Below are positions 36,006-44,343 of a stretch of 64,000 nucleotides of DNA, one piece after another. The notes beneath the pieces were generated by a model. That model was given only the letters and a program-made list of their open reading frames with translations. It made no database searches and was not told the origin of the DNA. A program made the position numbers and the translations under genes. The stretch is from NCBI GenBank assembly GCA_903838705.1, contig CAILZL010000004.1:1-64000 (forward strand), in the 5' to 3' direction. This stretch comes from an uncultured Pseudomonadota bacterium (GTDB lineage Bacteria > Pseudomonadota > Gammaproteobacteria > Steroidobacterales > Steroidobacteraceae). Each line of letters begins with the position of its first letter. Position 1 is the stretch's first letter.

Positions 36006-36440
36006 ATGCAAAGCATTAAAAATATCGATTTAGAAACAGACCCACTGGCACAGCGATACCAGAAAAACGAAGTCGTGATAGTCGCCTTCGCCAAACAGGC
36101 AGGTGTCATCATCAGTCGTGAAGGTCCAAATCACTATTCCGAAGGCGACGCCCTCATTACCGGATCCACTGGCGATAGCTGGAGCGTCACGCGCGATCGT
36201 TTTGATACCAAGTATCTACCCGTTGGAACGATCAAATCCGGTGAGAACGGATCGTATAGAAATATACCCACTCCGGTTCTGGCCAAACAGATGCATTGTG
36301 ATTTCCAGATACAACGCACCACTGGAGGAGACCTGATCACAGGACAGGCGGGTGACTGGCTGATGCAATATGCCCCAGGCGATTATGGAATCGTCGGTAA
36401 TTCGAAATTTACTCAGGTCTATAGAATGTTCAACGAGTAA
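36006..36440 (+). CDS. PGDYG-domain protein of unknown function
   Basis: 144 residues, no signal peptide. Two similar halves are seen: EGDALITGSTGDSWSV...FDTKYLPV (about 46-76) and GGDLITGQAGDWLMQYAPGDYGIV (about 106-129). The second ends in the PGDYG signature (PF14083). The domain is short and uncharacterised, and often lies in small cytoplasmic proteins. It starts 61 bases after arnD on the same strand but need not share its function. Confidence 0.7.
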   Translation: MQSIKNIDLETDPLAQRYQKNEVVIVAFAKQAGVIISREGPNHYSEGDALITGSTGDSWSVTRDRFDTKYLPVGTIKSGENGSYRNIPTPVLAKQMHCDFQIQRTTGGDLITGQAGDWLMQYAPGDYGIVGNSKFTQVYRMFNE

Positions 36441-36463
36441 CCCTACACGTATCTGGAGGCAGC

Positions 36464-37222
36464 ATGACAGCGTTTAGCAGCCATTTTCCTGACACTGATT
36501 TCCGACTTAATTTGCAAAAAGCCCTACTGGTTTTAATCACGATCCTCACCGGGCTCATACCGCTGATGGTGAGAGCTCAAAATGCTCCACCTGCAAAAAT
36601 GAAAATCGGCATTATTGGTTCTGGCCGGGTGGGCAGTGCACTCGGTGGGGCATGGATAAAAGCCGGCAACGAAGTCATGTTTTCTTCCCAGCATCTCGAC
36701 ACCGATAAGGCACTCGCCGCGAAACTGGGGCCTAATGCTCACGCCGGCACTCCACGCGAAGCGGCTGCTTTCGGCACAGTCCTGCTGATCGCCGTGCCTT
36801 ACACGGCACTTCCGGGCGTCGGTAAGGAAGTGGGAGATCTGATCAAGGGCAAGGTCATCATTGATGCATGCAATCCCATCGTCGCCCGCGACGGAGACAT
36901 GGCAGTAGCGGCGCGCGAAAAAGGAGTCGGACTCATGTCACTGGAATTTTTACCGGGCGCTCGCATTGTCCGCGCATTCAATGCCATCCAGGCTGCAAAA
37001 ATGGGCGAAGCTGCCAGCAACAACGCGACGGTCGGAATGCCACTTGCCGGTGACGACTCGAATGCAATCAACATTGCTTCAACCCTTATCCGGCAAGTCG
37101 GCTATGAACCTGTACTGGTGGGCACACTGGCTACGAAGGGCAAGTACCTGATGCCCGGCACACCACTGGCCGGTGAACACTCTGCGGACGAGATCAGGAA
37201 GATTGCTTCTGAACTGAAGTAA
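36464..37222 (+). CDS. NADPH-binding (F420-NADP oxidoreductase-like) protein with a predicted signal peptide
   Basis: 252 residues. Residues 1-40 hold a hydrophobic core (ALLVLITILTGLIPLMV) and a cleavage-like RAQNA. The mature part begins MKIGIIGSGRVGSALGGAW, the Rossmann loop of the NADP oxidoreductase coenzyme F420-dependent family (PF03807). Then come FSSQHLDTDKA, VLLIAVPYTALPGVG and DACNPIVARDGD. Relatives are usually cytoplasmic, though leader-bearing versions exist. AGGAGGC-like purines (CTGGAGGCAGC) precede the ATG by about 6 bases. It is 23 bases after the PGDYG gene, so the two are probably cotranscribed. Confidence 0.75.
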   Translation: MTAFSSHFPDTDFRLNLQKALLVLITILTGLIPLMVRAQNAPPAKMKIGIIGSGRVGSALGGAWIKAGNEVMFSSQHLDTDKALAAKLGPNAHAGTPREAAAFGTVLLIAVPYTALPGVGKEVGDLIKGKVIIDACNPIVARDGDMAVAAREKGVGLMSLEFLPGARIVRAFNAIQAAKMGEAASNNATVGMPLAGDDSNAINIASTLIRQVGYEPVLVGTLATKGKYLMPGTPLAGEHSADEIRKIASELK

Positions 37223-37272
37223 CTTTTTTATTACCCGTACCCCCAGTTTTTTATGGCATTTCCATTGGCCGG

Positions 37273-37764
37273 TCAATAAGGACGGTCACGCAGGTGATAC
37301 CTGTATAAAACCTTCGAGAGCAGTATCTCAAGAATCAGGAAAATCACCACCAGGATAACAATGCTCACAACTGATAATGAAAGCATCGAACGGCATGCCA
37401 ACAGTGGCAACAGGGATTCCGGAATCTGATCGAGGCCGGTTGCCTTGCTGCTTGGCGCCAAATACAGTCGCCTCTTCACAAAGCTGGATAAAACATCACC
37501 AGCCATGGCATAGCCGCTCACCAGCAGACCGACCCTTATTTCCAGACCTAGCAGAATTGCGCCAACCGAAGTCACGACGATTGAGGCAACAATCCCACGT
37601 AGCGTCTTTGATGACCCCAGCAATGGCTTCCGATCAAAAAACCGCAGATTTCCATCAAGCGGAAAAGCAAAACGGCTGCCAAGCATATTCTTTGCCAGGA
37701 CTGGCGCACCATTGGCCAGCGCCAGCAGGATTAGCAGCTTCAGGAGCAGGAGTGAATTCATCAT
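37273..37764 (-). CDS. CarS-like (CDP-archaeol synthase family) membrane protein
   Basis: 163 residues with about five hydrophobic segments. FDRKPLLGSSKTLRG (about 44-58), the GDVLSSFVKRR stretch and PSSKATGLDQIPESLLP match the DUF46/CarS family of CTP-dependent cytidylyltransferases. In archaea CarS makes CDP-archaeol. Bacterial homologues, relatives of CdsA, have no settled substrate. It is convergent with the Rossmann gene and divergent from the gene at 37884. Confidence 0.8.
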   Translation of the reverse strand: MMNSLLLLKLLILLALANGAPVLAKNMLGSRFAFPLDGNLRFFDRKPLLGSSKTLRGIVASIVVTSVGAILLGLEIRVGLLVSGYAMAGDVLSSFVKRRLYLAPSSKATGLDQIPESLLPLLACRSMLSLSVVSIVILVVIFLILEILLSKVLYRYHLRDRPY

Positions 37765-37883
37765 GATTCAGATACAGACCCTATGATTTATTTATATCTG
37801 GCAGATGGATTTTCAGCGGTGCCACCTGCTTCACGGTGCGCAACAGATTAACAGGCATAATACGCAACATAATAGGAGCGTTT

Positions 37884-38681
37884 ATGACCCCTGCAGACAA
37901 GCGCGTGCTGGAGCTGCTTGATCGCTGGCTGACCAGCATTGAGCTGCACCTTAAGTATGTCGATCTTGATGAACCAGGCTACCAGCAGGTTCAACCTTGG
38001 CCCGTTCATGAACGTCCGGCAAAGTGGATGCTGGAACTCGCCCAGCAAAAAGTATTGCAGCTCAAGGCACTGTGTAAAACCCAGTTCGCCAATCAGGATC
38101 CTGTATTGGCAGAATCGCTCGAGTTGATGGCATTTCTGGCCAATCTGGTCGGAGCTCAGAATATCCGCCGTTTCATCCCCCTTGCCGATCCGGCCAATGA
38201 GCAAAAGGCTCCCCCACCGCCTGTCACTGCCCAGCCTGCAAATACGGGTTCTGCAATCCCAATCGACACGCCTCAACCGACATCTGCGCCGCAAATGGAC
38301 GTTACGCGTGAAATGCCACAAATCAGTACAAAGGCTGCGAGCGCAGCAAAATCAGAAGTTGAACATACCCGGGAGATGCCAAGACTGAAACTTCCGGTGA
38401 AAAAGCCCGCTGCAGTGCCGCATCGTTCTCCAGCAAGCAGTCAGCACAAGCCGGCCTCCGGCAAACCCATAGCACGCAAACCTTCTGCAATTCCTGCAGC
38501 TGACATCCAGCTGATAGAAGAACTGGTTGTTTCAGACGCGATACGGTTGCTCAAATGGGGCAAGCAGTGGCACGAACTGGCTGAATTGATCGCTCGCATG
38601 GCTGAAAGACCAGCCCTGGCAGAAGTGAGACGGATATTACGCAGCAATAAGCAACGGATTGAAGCTGAGCAAGGCTCGTAA
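37884..38681 (+). CDS. Hypothetical protein with two helical ends and a Pro/Ala/Lys linker
   Basis: 265 residues from the ATG giving MTPADKRVLELLDRWL, with AGGAG 8 bases upstream; the frame extends 16 codons further but without such a site. Residues 1-110 are a predicted helical domain. Residues 115-200 are low complexity (Pro, Ala, Ser, Lys) and hold two copies of the short motif TREMP (VTREMPQ and HTREMPRLKLP). The last 60 residues are helical and basic (EVRRILRSNKQRIE). No signal peptide or membrane segment. I do not recognise the family. Confidence 0.7.
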   Translation: MTPADKRVLELLDRWLTSIELHLKYVDLDEPGYQQVQPWPVHERPAKWMLELAQQKVLQLKALCKTQFANQDPVLAESLELMAFLANLVGAQNIRRFIPLADPANEQKAPPPPVTAQPANTGSAIPIDTPQPTSAPQMDVTREMPQISTKAASAAKSEVEHTREMPRLKLPVKKPAAVPHRSPASSQHKPASGKPIARKPSAIPAADIQLIEELVVSDAIRLLKWGKQWHELAELIARMAERPALAEVRRILRSNKQRIEAEQGS

Positions 38682-38710
38682 TTTTTCTTTTAACCCACTG
38701 AATTCAGGGC

Positions 38711-38741
38711 AAAAAAAAGGCCGGGTTTAACTACACCGGCC
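38711..38741 (-). terminator. Strong intrinsic terminator
   Basis: In the minus-strand transcript GGCCGG (38736-38741) pairs with CCGGCC (38719-38724) around an 11-base loop and is followed by eight U (38711-38718). On the + strand no T-run follows, so it serves minus-strand transcription. It is 264 bases downstream of the RDD gene stop and ends the candidate small RNA. Confidence 0.9.
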
Positions 38742-38963
38742 AATCAGGGGGATTCGAGCAATAAACAAAATCGCGAGAAGGAAAAACTCACCAAACTCAA
38801 GGCTGAAATCAGCATCTATACAATCTGACCAGGCTAATTAGGAAAAGTTCCTGCCAAAACAGCAATCACTTTTTTACAATATACAAACACTTATTTGCCT
38901 GAACAACAAGTACTTTTACATACTGCAACTAATTAAGAGCCGTAACACCTTGAATTAACTGAT
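38711..38963 (-). ncRNA. Candidate small RNA of about 250 nt with its own promoter and terminator
   Basis: A near-consensus promoter (38970-38999) points into this interval and a strong U8 terminator closes it. No recognised gene lies inside. The only open frame worth noting is a 23-codon ATG frame (MLISALSLVSFSF..., about 38825-38755) with no ribosome binding site. Local hairpins include AGGAA-CTT-TTCCT and GCTG-ATTT-CAGC. The sequence does not resemble 6S RNA, tmRNA, RNase P or SRP RNA as I know them. The U-tail would suit Hfq, which is encoded in this window. Confidence 0.6.
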
Positions 38964-38969
38964 AGGGAA

Positions 38970-38999
38970 ATTATACCAGCCTAGACAGCCATTGTGCAA
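38970..38999 (-). promoter_or_regulatory. Strong sigma-70 promoter with extended -10
   Basis: On the minus strand TTGCAC (38994-38999) and TATAAT (38970-38975) are 18 bases apart, and the -10 is preceded by TGG (extended -10). It begins 5 bases after the stop of the RDD gene, so it belongs to a separate transcription unit downstream of that gene. Confidence 0.75.
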
Positions 39000-39004
39000 G
39001 TCTT

Positions 39005-39565
39005 TTACAGCTCTGGCAGCAATATTAGCCTGCTGTTGCTCAACCGATCGTACCAAGTCAGCCTTTCGGGATTTGTATACATCACCAATACCCCTGCTAA
39101 ACCCAGCAAAATCACCCCGGCCCCTGCTGCTTTTAAAAAGGTTGAATGCATCTCCTCAGCCATGTTGAAAGCAACCATTGAAATCGCCCATGGTGACAGG
39201 GCCAAAACCCAGCGCCTGAGAGAGACACTCCAGGTCAGCAGCCTGCCTTCACAGGTCTCAACTTTTATGCGCCACGCGCGCATGCCGATTGTCTGCCCAC
39301 TGCGTCGCCAGAAATACCCGAAGAAGCCGAAACAAACAGAAAGCAGTGTCAGAAAGTAGAGTCCAGACCAAAGCCAGCCCACTTCTGCAGGCACCATGGC
39401 ATTTTTGCCCAGCTTGTGAAGAATCGGTACGAAAATAATGAGGGTAGTCAGCGCCAGCAAGCCAAACATCACCAATGAATCGGAAAGAATGGCGCCAAGA
39501 CGACGCAGCAATCCGGCTGGCTGACATTGCTGATCGATAGCCGGCATGCCTGACATAACTTTCAT
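39005..39565 (-). CDS. RDD-family membrane protein
   Basis: 186 residues from the ATG that overlaps the lptG stop (ATGA); the frame is open further upstream but that would lie deep in lptG. The N-terminal AGLLRRLGAILSDSLVMFG has the Arg-Asp signature region of RDD proteins. SGQTIGMRAWRIKV, typical of the family, follows the second membrane segment. About four hydrophobic segments. Function is unknown; some RDD proteins move ions. The position after lptF-lptG is common in Gammaproteobacteria. Confidence 0.85.
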   Translation of the reverse strand: MKVMSGMPAIDQQCQPAGLLRRLGAILSDSLVMFGLLALTTLIIFVPILHKLGKNAMVPAEVGWLWSGLYFLTLLSVCFGFFGYFWRRSGQTIGMRAWRIKVETCEGRLLTWSVSLRRWVLALSPWAISMVAFNMAEEMHSTFLKAAGAGVILLGLAGVLVMYTNPERLTWYDRLSNSRLILLPEL

Positions 39566-40629
39566 CGTACCCGTGACAATGCAATGCCGGTTGTTAATGC
39601 AAGGACCCCCGTTGGCCCCCAAGCCACGACCAGCGGATCAAGACCATATACAGTTCTTGCATTACCAAGCAGTTTTGCCAGCAGGAAGAATGTCGCACCT
39701 ACCAGTATCCCGATGACAATTCGCGCCCCCATACCAGAAGAACGCATCGGTCCAAATGAAAATGGCACTGCGAGAATTACGATCACCAGCAACGTACAAG
39801 TACGTGCCACTCGCGTCCAGAAGGCCGTACGGTATTCATCTGATTCAAGTTGATTTGCTTCAAGGTAATTCACATACCTCAAAAGCTCGTGGCCGGTGAG
39901 TGTTTCGGGATCAGCCACAGCAGATCCGAGAAATTCAGCAGACAACCTGGTCTTGAGCTCTGCAACAGATGCCTGAGAAGCGACGGATCGATCTGCCTCA
40001 AAGCGGGTTTCACTGTAATCATGCAATTGCCATATCTGCGAATCATTCAAATTCGCAGTATCAGCGTGTCCCACACTCAGCAATCGATGCTGATCGTCGA
40101 AACGGATTACCTGAATTCCACCCAGACCGTTCGTACCTGATTGTCTGCGCACCGACACAAACACATTACCGTCCTTGGCCCAGATTGGCTGATCATCCTT
40201 CGCAGGAAGCTGATCGGTCTTGGCAAGCGCCTTGTATTGATTGGCAAACTGTGCCGCGGGTGGGGCCAAATAGTCACCAGTAAGCCAGGTCACTAAAGTC
40301 AATATTGCTCCAGCGACTGCCACCCATCCAGCCAGCCGGAATACAGATGTCCCAGAAACCCGCATGACAATCAATTCACTTGAGCGAGCCAGACTTCCCA
40401 GGGCCAATAAAGACCCCATCAGAGCAGTTACAGGAAATAAAGTGAATGCCTGCTGTGGTAAGCGGCATACCACCACCACCAGAGCATCGAACACTCCATA
40501 ACGGCCGATTCCCAGCTCATCCGTCTGTGTAAGAAACAGGTACAAACCAGTCAAAACCAGCAGTACAGCCATGACCAGCGCGGTATACCCCAGCACTTCA
40601 CGAATAATGTAACGCGATAATACCGACAT
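39562..40629 (-). CDS. lptG: LptG, permease subunit of the lipopolysaccharide export ABC transporter
   Basis: 355 residues of the YjgP/YjgQ family. Three N-terminal membrane segments (about 11-30, 55-80, 100-120), a periplasmic jellyroll domain (about 135-265), and three C-terminal segments. LARSSELIVMRVSGTS is the coupling-helix region. With LptF and LptB it extracts LPS from the inner membrane. It starts 3 bases after lptF. Confidence 0.95.
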   Translation of the reverse strand: MSVLSRYIIREVLGYTALVMAVLLVLTGLYLFLTQTDELGIGRYGVFDALVVVVCRLPQQAFTLFPVTALMGSLLALGSLARSSELIVMRVSGTSVFRLAGWVAVAGAILTLVTWLTGDYLAPPAAQFANQYKALAKTDQLPAKDDQPIWAKDGNVFVSVRRQSGTNGLGGIQVIRFDDQHRLLSVGHADTANLNDSQIWQLHDYSETRFEADRSVASQASVAELKTRLSAEFLGSAVADPETLTGHELLRYVNYLEANQLESDEYRTAFWTRVARTCTLLVIVILAVPFSFGPMRSSGMGARIVIGILVGATFFLLAKLLGNARTVYGLDPLVVAWGPTGVLALTTGIALSRVR

Positions 40630-40632
40630 CAG

Positions 40633-41712
40633 TTACGTCCAGAATTTCAGCGATGAAGTCTTTCCATTGGAGTACCAAAGCCATCCAGCAAGCAACACAC
40701 CCAGCCCATGTACCCACCACATCCCCATCCAGGAAGGTAACTGACCGTTAGTCATTGCATTACCGGCAATCACAATCAAGCCCGAGTAAAACAGGTAAAG
40801 CAGAATAAAGTAACCCACCTTTGCGTAGCGTCCCTGACGTGGTTTCAACTTTGCCAGAGGCACTGCAAGCACGGATAAAATCAGCACCATCAGAGGACTG
40901 GATAGTCTTCGCTGCAATTCGGCGCGTAGCTGCAAATCTTCAGAACCTAATAGACTGGCTGAATCCTTCATATCCGTACTGGCACCCGATTCAGCAACTG
41001 AGGGCAACCCCACAGGAATCCCGCCTTCTGAAAAGTCGATGATCCGAAATTGACTACTTCCGGGTACACCCTCATAACGTTGCCCATCGAAGAGCAGAAA
41101 GGTTTGCTGTTGTTCACCAATACCCTGCTGAATGGCGCGTTTTGCGATCCAGATTTCAAGCACATCTCCGTTGGCACGTTCAGCATAGACGTTATGCAGC
41201 ACTCCCTGCCCATCAATACTTTCCGCATAAAACACAATGCCACCATTACTGCTGAAGGTTGAAAACCTCCCAGGCTCCAGACTGGAAAACCGAGCCTTGC
41301 GTAACTCTTCACTACGCAGCTGAACAGCTTTCCTCGCAGCAAAAGGGGCATGTTCAAATGACAGCCATACCAGGATAGCCGCAGCCAGCATGGCCAGCCA
41401 CAGCACAGGCTTCAGCACCTTCCTGTTACTCAACCCGCAGGCCTGCATCGCCGTCAATTCGCTTTCATGACCAAGCCTGCCAAGTGCCAGCATGATCCCC
41501 ATAAATAAACCAACAGGGATCAACACTACAAATTGCTGAATTGCCGTCAACCACAACAATGTCAATACTACTTTTCCGCCGAATCCACCTTGGACAGCGT
41601 GAGACAATACGGTAGCCAGTGAGTTGGACAGCAAAATGACCAGCAATACCAGCGTCACCCCGAGCCAGTTCTGTAAGACCTCACGAAATATGTATCGCTC
41701 GATTATTCGCAT
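40633..41712 (-). CDS. lptF: LptF, permease subunit of the lipopolysaccharide export ABC transporter
   Basis: 359 residues with the same architecture as LptG. It begins MRIIERYIFREVLQNW; LGRLGHESELTAMQACGLS is the coupling-helix motif. A periplasmic domain spans about 130-270 and three membrane segments end the protein. It is divergent from pepA across 145 bases, as in E. coli. Confidence 0.95.
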   Translation of the reverse strand: MRIIERYIFREVLQNWLGVTLVLLVILLSNSLATVLSHAVQGGFGGKVVLTLLWLTAIQQFVVLIPVGLFMGIMLALGRLGHESELTAMQACGLSNRKVLKPVLWLAMLAAAILVWLSFEHAPFAARKAVQLRSEELRKARFSSLEPGRFSTFSSNGGIVFYAESIDGQGVLHNVYAERANGDVLEIWIAKRAIQQGIGEQQQTFLLFDGQRYEGVPGSSQFRIIDFSEGGIPVGLPSVAESGASTDMKDSASLLGSEDLQLRAELQRRLSSPLMVLILSVLAVPLAKLKPRQGRYAKVGYFILLYLFYSGLIVIAGNAMTNGQLPSWMGMWWVHGLGVLLAGWLWYSNGKTSSLKFWT

Positions 41713-41857
41713 TTACTCTTGAATCCCGCTCCACTGACATACATCACCCAACACCACAATCAGCAAACAGATGGGCTAAACTGCCGGTTCAGGTTGTACA
41801 CAACCATCAGTTCATCTGGCCAAGTTTAGCGACGCTTTCACCAAGGTAAACAAGATT

Positions 41858-43345
41858 ATGGAATTGCATGCTATTGCTGCTGATACATCCCGCCATCGTA
41901 CCGACTGTGCCATCGTAGGTGTATATGAAAAAGGCCTGCTGAGCACTGCCGCTGCCGATCTGGATAAGCAACTAGGCAAGCAACTGACGCGACTGGTCAA
42001 ACAGGGAGATGTTTCCGGCAAACTGGGCGAAACGCTTCTGCTCCCTGAAGCCAAGGGCAGCTTTGCGCGGGTTTTGCTGGTAGGCATGGGCAGCAAGGAC
42101 AAGTTCGGCCGCAAACAGTATCGAAAGGCGCTGCACGCAGCATTGAACACCGTAAAGAAAACCGGCAGCAGCAATGCCACCAGCTATTTGTCTCAGGAAA
42201 CTGTCGCGGCCACCAATGCCTACTATGTCGGCCGGACCACTGCTGAAGTGGTTGCACAGATCTCCTACCGCGTACCTGACCTGAAGACATCAGGCAAACC
42301 AGCACCTCCTGCACTGAAGAAGCTCAATATTGCCATTCTGGGTACGCAGGAGCGCACTCAGGCTGAAAAGGGTTTACATCATGGGACTGGCATTACCAGC
42401 GGCATGGCACTGACCCGTGATCTGGGCAACCTTCCTGCCAACATCTGCACACCCACCTATCTGGCCAGCACCGCTCAGGAACTGGCACGAACTCACCGTA
42501 GTTCGATCAAGGTAAGGGTGCTGGATCAAACCGAAATTCGCAAACTCAAAATGGGTTCGTTCCTGTCAGTCACCGCCGGATCAGCGCAACCGCCCCGATT
42601 GATTGTGCTGGAATATAAAGGTGGCAAGACCAAGGCTGCGCCCATCGCACTGGTTGGCAAAGGTATCACCTTCGACACCGGTGGTATTTCGATCAAACCA
42701 GCGGCAGCCATGGACGAAATGAAGTACGACATGTGCGGTGCGGCCACGGTGTTAGGCGTATTCAAAGCTGCCGCCAGCCTGAAACTGCCAGTCAATCTGG
42801 TAGGGGTAATTGCAACCTGTGAAAACATGCCCAGCGGAACTGCCACCAAGCCCGGCGATATCGTCAAGAGCATGTCGGGTCAGACCATTGAAGTACTCAA
42901 CACTGATGCCGAAGGCCGGCTGGTGCTCTGTGATGCCCTGACTTATGTGCGCCGACACACTCCCAAAGTGGTCATTGATATCGCCACACTTACCGGCGCA
43001 TGCGTGGTAGCACTGGGTAACCAGTATTCCGGCCTGTTCAGTAATGATGCTGAACTGAGCGCAGCATTAACCAATGCAGGCAAACGTGCTGAAGACGGTG
43101 CCTGGCCGATGCCTGTGGATGAAGAATATGCAGACCAGCTGAAAAGCAATTTTGCCGACATGGCCAATGTTGGCGGACGTGAAGCCGGAGCCATCACCGC
43201 CGCCTGCTTTCTGGCCAAGTTCGTGCATGGCATGAAGTGGGCACATCTGGATATCGCCGGCACCGCCTGGGTCTCAGGTGCAAACAAAGGTGGCACAGGT
43301 CGCCCGGTGCCATTGCTGATGGACTACCTGATCAACAGCAAGTAA
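41858..43345 (+). CDS. pepA: Leucyl aminopeptidase (cytosol aminopeptidase A)
   Basis: 495 residues. The M17 catalytic domain has GKGITFDTGGISIKPAAAMDEMKYDM (metal lysine and aspartates) and the signature NTDAEGRLVL. It removes N-terminal residues from peptides using two metal ions; in E. coli it also binds DNA at cer and car sites. It is directly followed by holC. Confidence 0.97.
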   Translation: MELHAIAADTSRHRTDCAIVGVYEKGLLSTAAADLDKQLGKQLTRLVKQGDVSGKLGETLLLPEAKGSFARVLLVGMGSKDKFGRKQYRKALHAALNTVKKTGSSNATSYLSQETVAATNAYYVGRTTAEVVAQISYRVPDLKTSGKPAPPALKKLNIAILGTQERTQAEKGLHHGTGITSGMALTRDLGNLPANICTPTYLASTAQELARTHRSSIKVRVLDQTEIRKLKMGSFLSVTAGSAQPPRLIVLEYKGGKTKAAPIALVGKGITFDTGGISIKPAAAMDEMKYDMCGAATVLGVFKAAASLKLPVNLVGVIATCENMPSGTATKPGDIVKSMSGQTIEVLNTDAEGRLVLCDALTYVRRHTPKVVIDIATLTGACVVALGNQYSGLFSNDAELSAALTNAGKRAEDGAWPMPVDEEYADQLKSNFADMANVGGREAGAITAACFLAKFVHGMKWAHLDIAGTAWVSGANKGGTGRPVPLLMDYLINSK

Positions 43346-43348
43346 CCC

Positions 43349-43783
43349 ATGCCGAAGGTTGAATTCCACATACTCAGCAGCGCAGGTGATGATGTCCGCC
43401 GGCGTCACGCCTGTCAGCTTGTAGATCAGGCTTGCCAGCAAAATAAACCAGTATTTGTCCGCGTGGAATCTGACGCTGATGCGCAGAACCTGGATGAACT
43501 GCTGTGGACTTTTCGTGATCAGGCCTTCATTCCACATGAAGTCATGACTCCACAATCACCTTCACATCCGCGCATCATGGCACTGATTGGCCTGAACGAA
43601 TCCGTACCTGCGAGCTTTCAATCCCTGCTGATTAATCTGAGTAACGACATACCCGTACAGATTGATGATGCATTACAGGTCTTCGAAGTAGTCGATGCAG
43701 ACCCTGAGCACAAGCGACGAGCCCGGGAGCGTTACAAAGCGTACAGGGAGCGTGGTTTTACACTGGAGACAATTAATCACTAG
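43349..43783 (+). CDS. holC: DNA polymerase III chi subunit
   Basis: 144 residues, 3 bases after pepA. KVEFHILSS, RRRHACQLVDQACQQNKPVFVRV and DELLWTFRDQAFIPHEV match HolC, and the C-terminus has ARERYKAYRERGFTLE. Chi links the clamp loader to single-stranded DNA binding protein. In many relatives valS follows pepA-holC; here a cytochrome gene follows instead. Confidence 0.95.
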   Translation: MPKVEFHILSSAGDDVRRRHACQLVDQACQQNKPVFVRVESDADAQNLDELLWTFRDQAFIPHEVMTPQSPSHPRIMALIGLNESVPASFQSLLINLSNDIPVQIDDALQVFEVVDADPEHKRRARERYKAYRERGFTLETINH

Positions 43784-43889
43784 ATTGTTAACAACGGCTC
43801 TCCGGCAGATTGCGACTTCCTCGTATAGGATAGCTGCACTCACCAGCCGACAATGTACTATGCACAAGATACAACGAGCACATCAACAC

Positions 43890-44300
43890 ATGCGTCAACT
43901 AACTATTACCCTCCTGCTACTTGCTTGCATTACCAATAGTGTTCATGCAGCTGATTACACCAGTTACTCGGGCGCACAGCTCTTTCAGCGCTTTTGTGCA
44001 GCATGCCATGGAGCAGAAGCCAGGGGAGATGGTCCGGTCGCCTCATCACTCAATGTGCAAGTTCCCAATCTGCACCAGCTGAGTCAACGTAATCGCGGTG
44101 AGTTTCCTGCTGCAAGAATTGCCCAGATCATTGATGGCAGAACCGTACTCAAACCACATGGCAGTCGTCTGATGCCCGTATGGGGTGATGAATTTCTGCG
44201 CTCCGAGGCGGGTGATCCTGTGGCTGAACGGGAAACAGCTGACATGATTCAGAAAATCGTTGAATACCTGCGCAGCATCCAGAACATGCCGGTCAAATAG
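43890..44300 (+). CDS. Periplasmic mono-heme cytochrome c
   Basis: 136 residues from the ATG giving MRQLTITLLLLACITNSVHA, a signal peptide ending VHA/AD. An ATG 10 codons upstream is also possible. One CXXCH site (C36, C39, H40: FCAACHGAEARGDGP) and a probable axial M95 (SRLMPVWGDEF) define a class I cytochrome c of the cytochrome CBB3/c-type kind. Its redox partner is not evident from the neighbours. Confidence 0.85.
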   Translation: MRQLTITLLLLACITNSVHAADYTSYSGAQLFQRFCAACHGAEARGDGPVASSLNVQVPNLHQLSQRNRGEFPAARIAQIIDGRTVLKPHGSRLMPVWGDEFLRSEAGDPVAERETADMIQKIVEYLRSIQNMPVK

Positions 44301-44323
44301 CCACTAAATGCAATCAGCAGACA

Positions 44324-44342
44324 CAGCCCTGATAAAGGGCTG
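44324..44342. terminator. Small hairpin between convergent genes, possible weak terminator
   Basis: CAGCCCT (44324-44330) and AGGGCTG (44336-44342) form a 7-bp stem with a 5-base loop, between the cytochrome gene (+) and the DUF4136 gene (-). Only short T-rich sequence follows on either strand. Confidence 0.35.
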
Positions 44343-44343
44343 G

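Noticed and set aside
38755-38825. A 23-codon hydrophobic peptide inside the small RNA candidate
   Set aside because: It has no Shine-Dalgarno, and the ATG context is ordinary. It is kept only as a possibility under the RNA entry.
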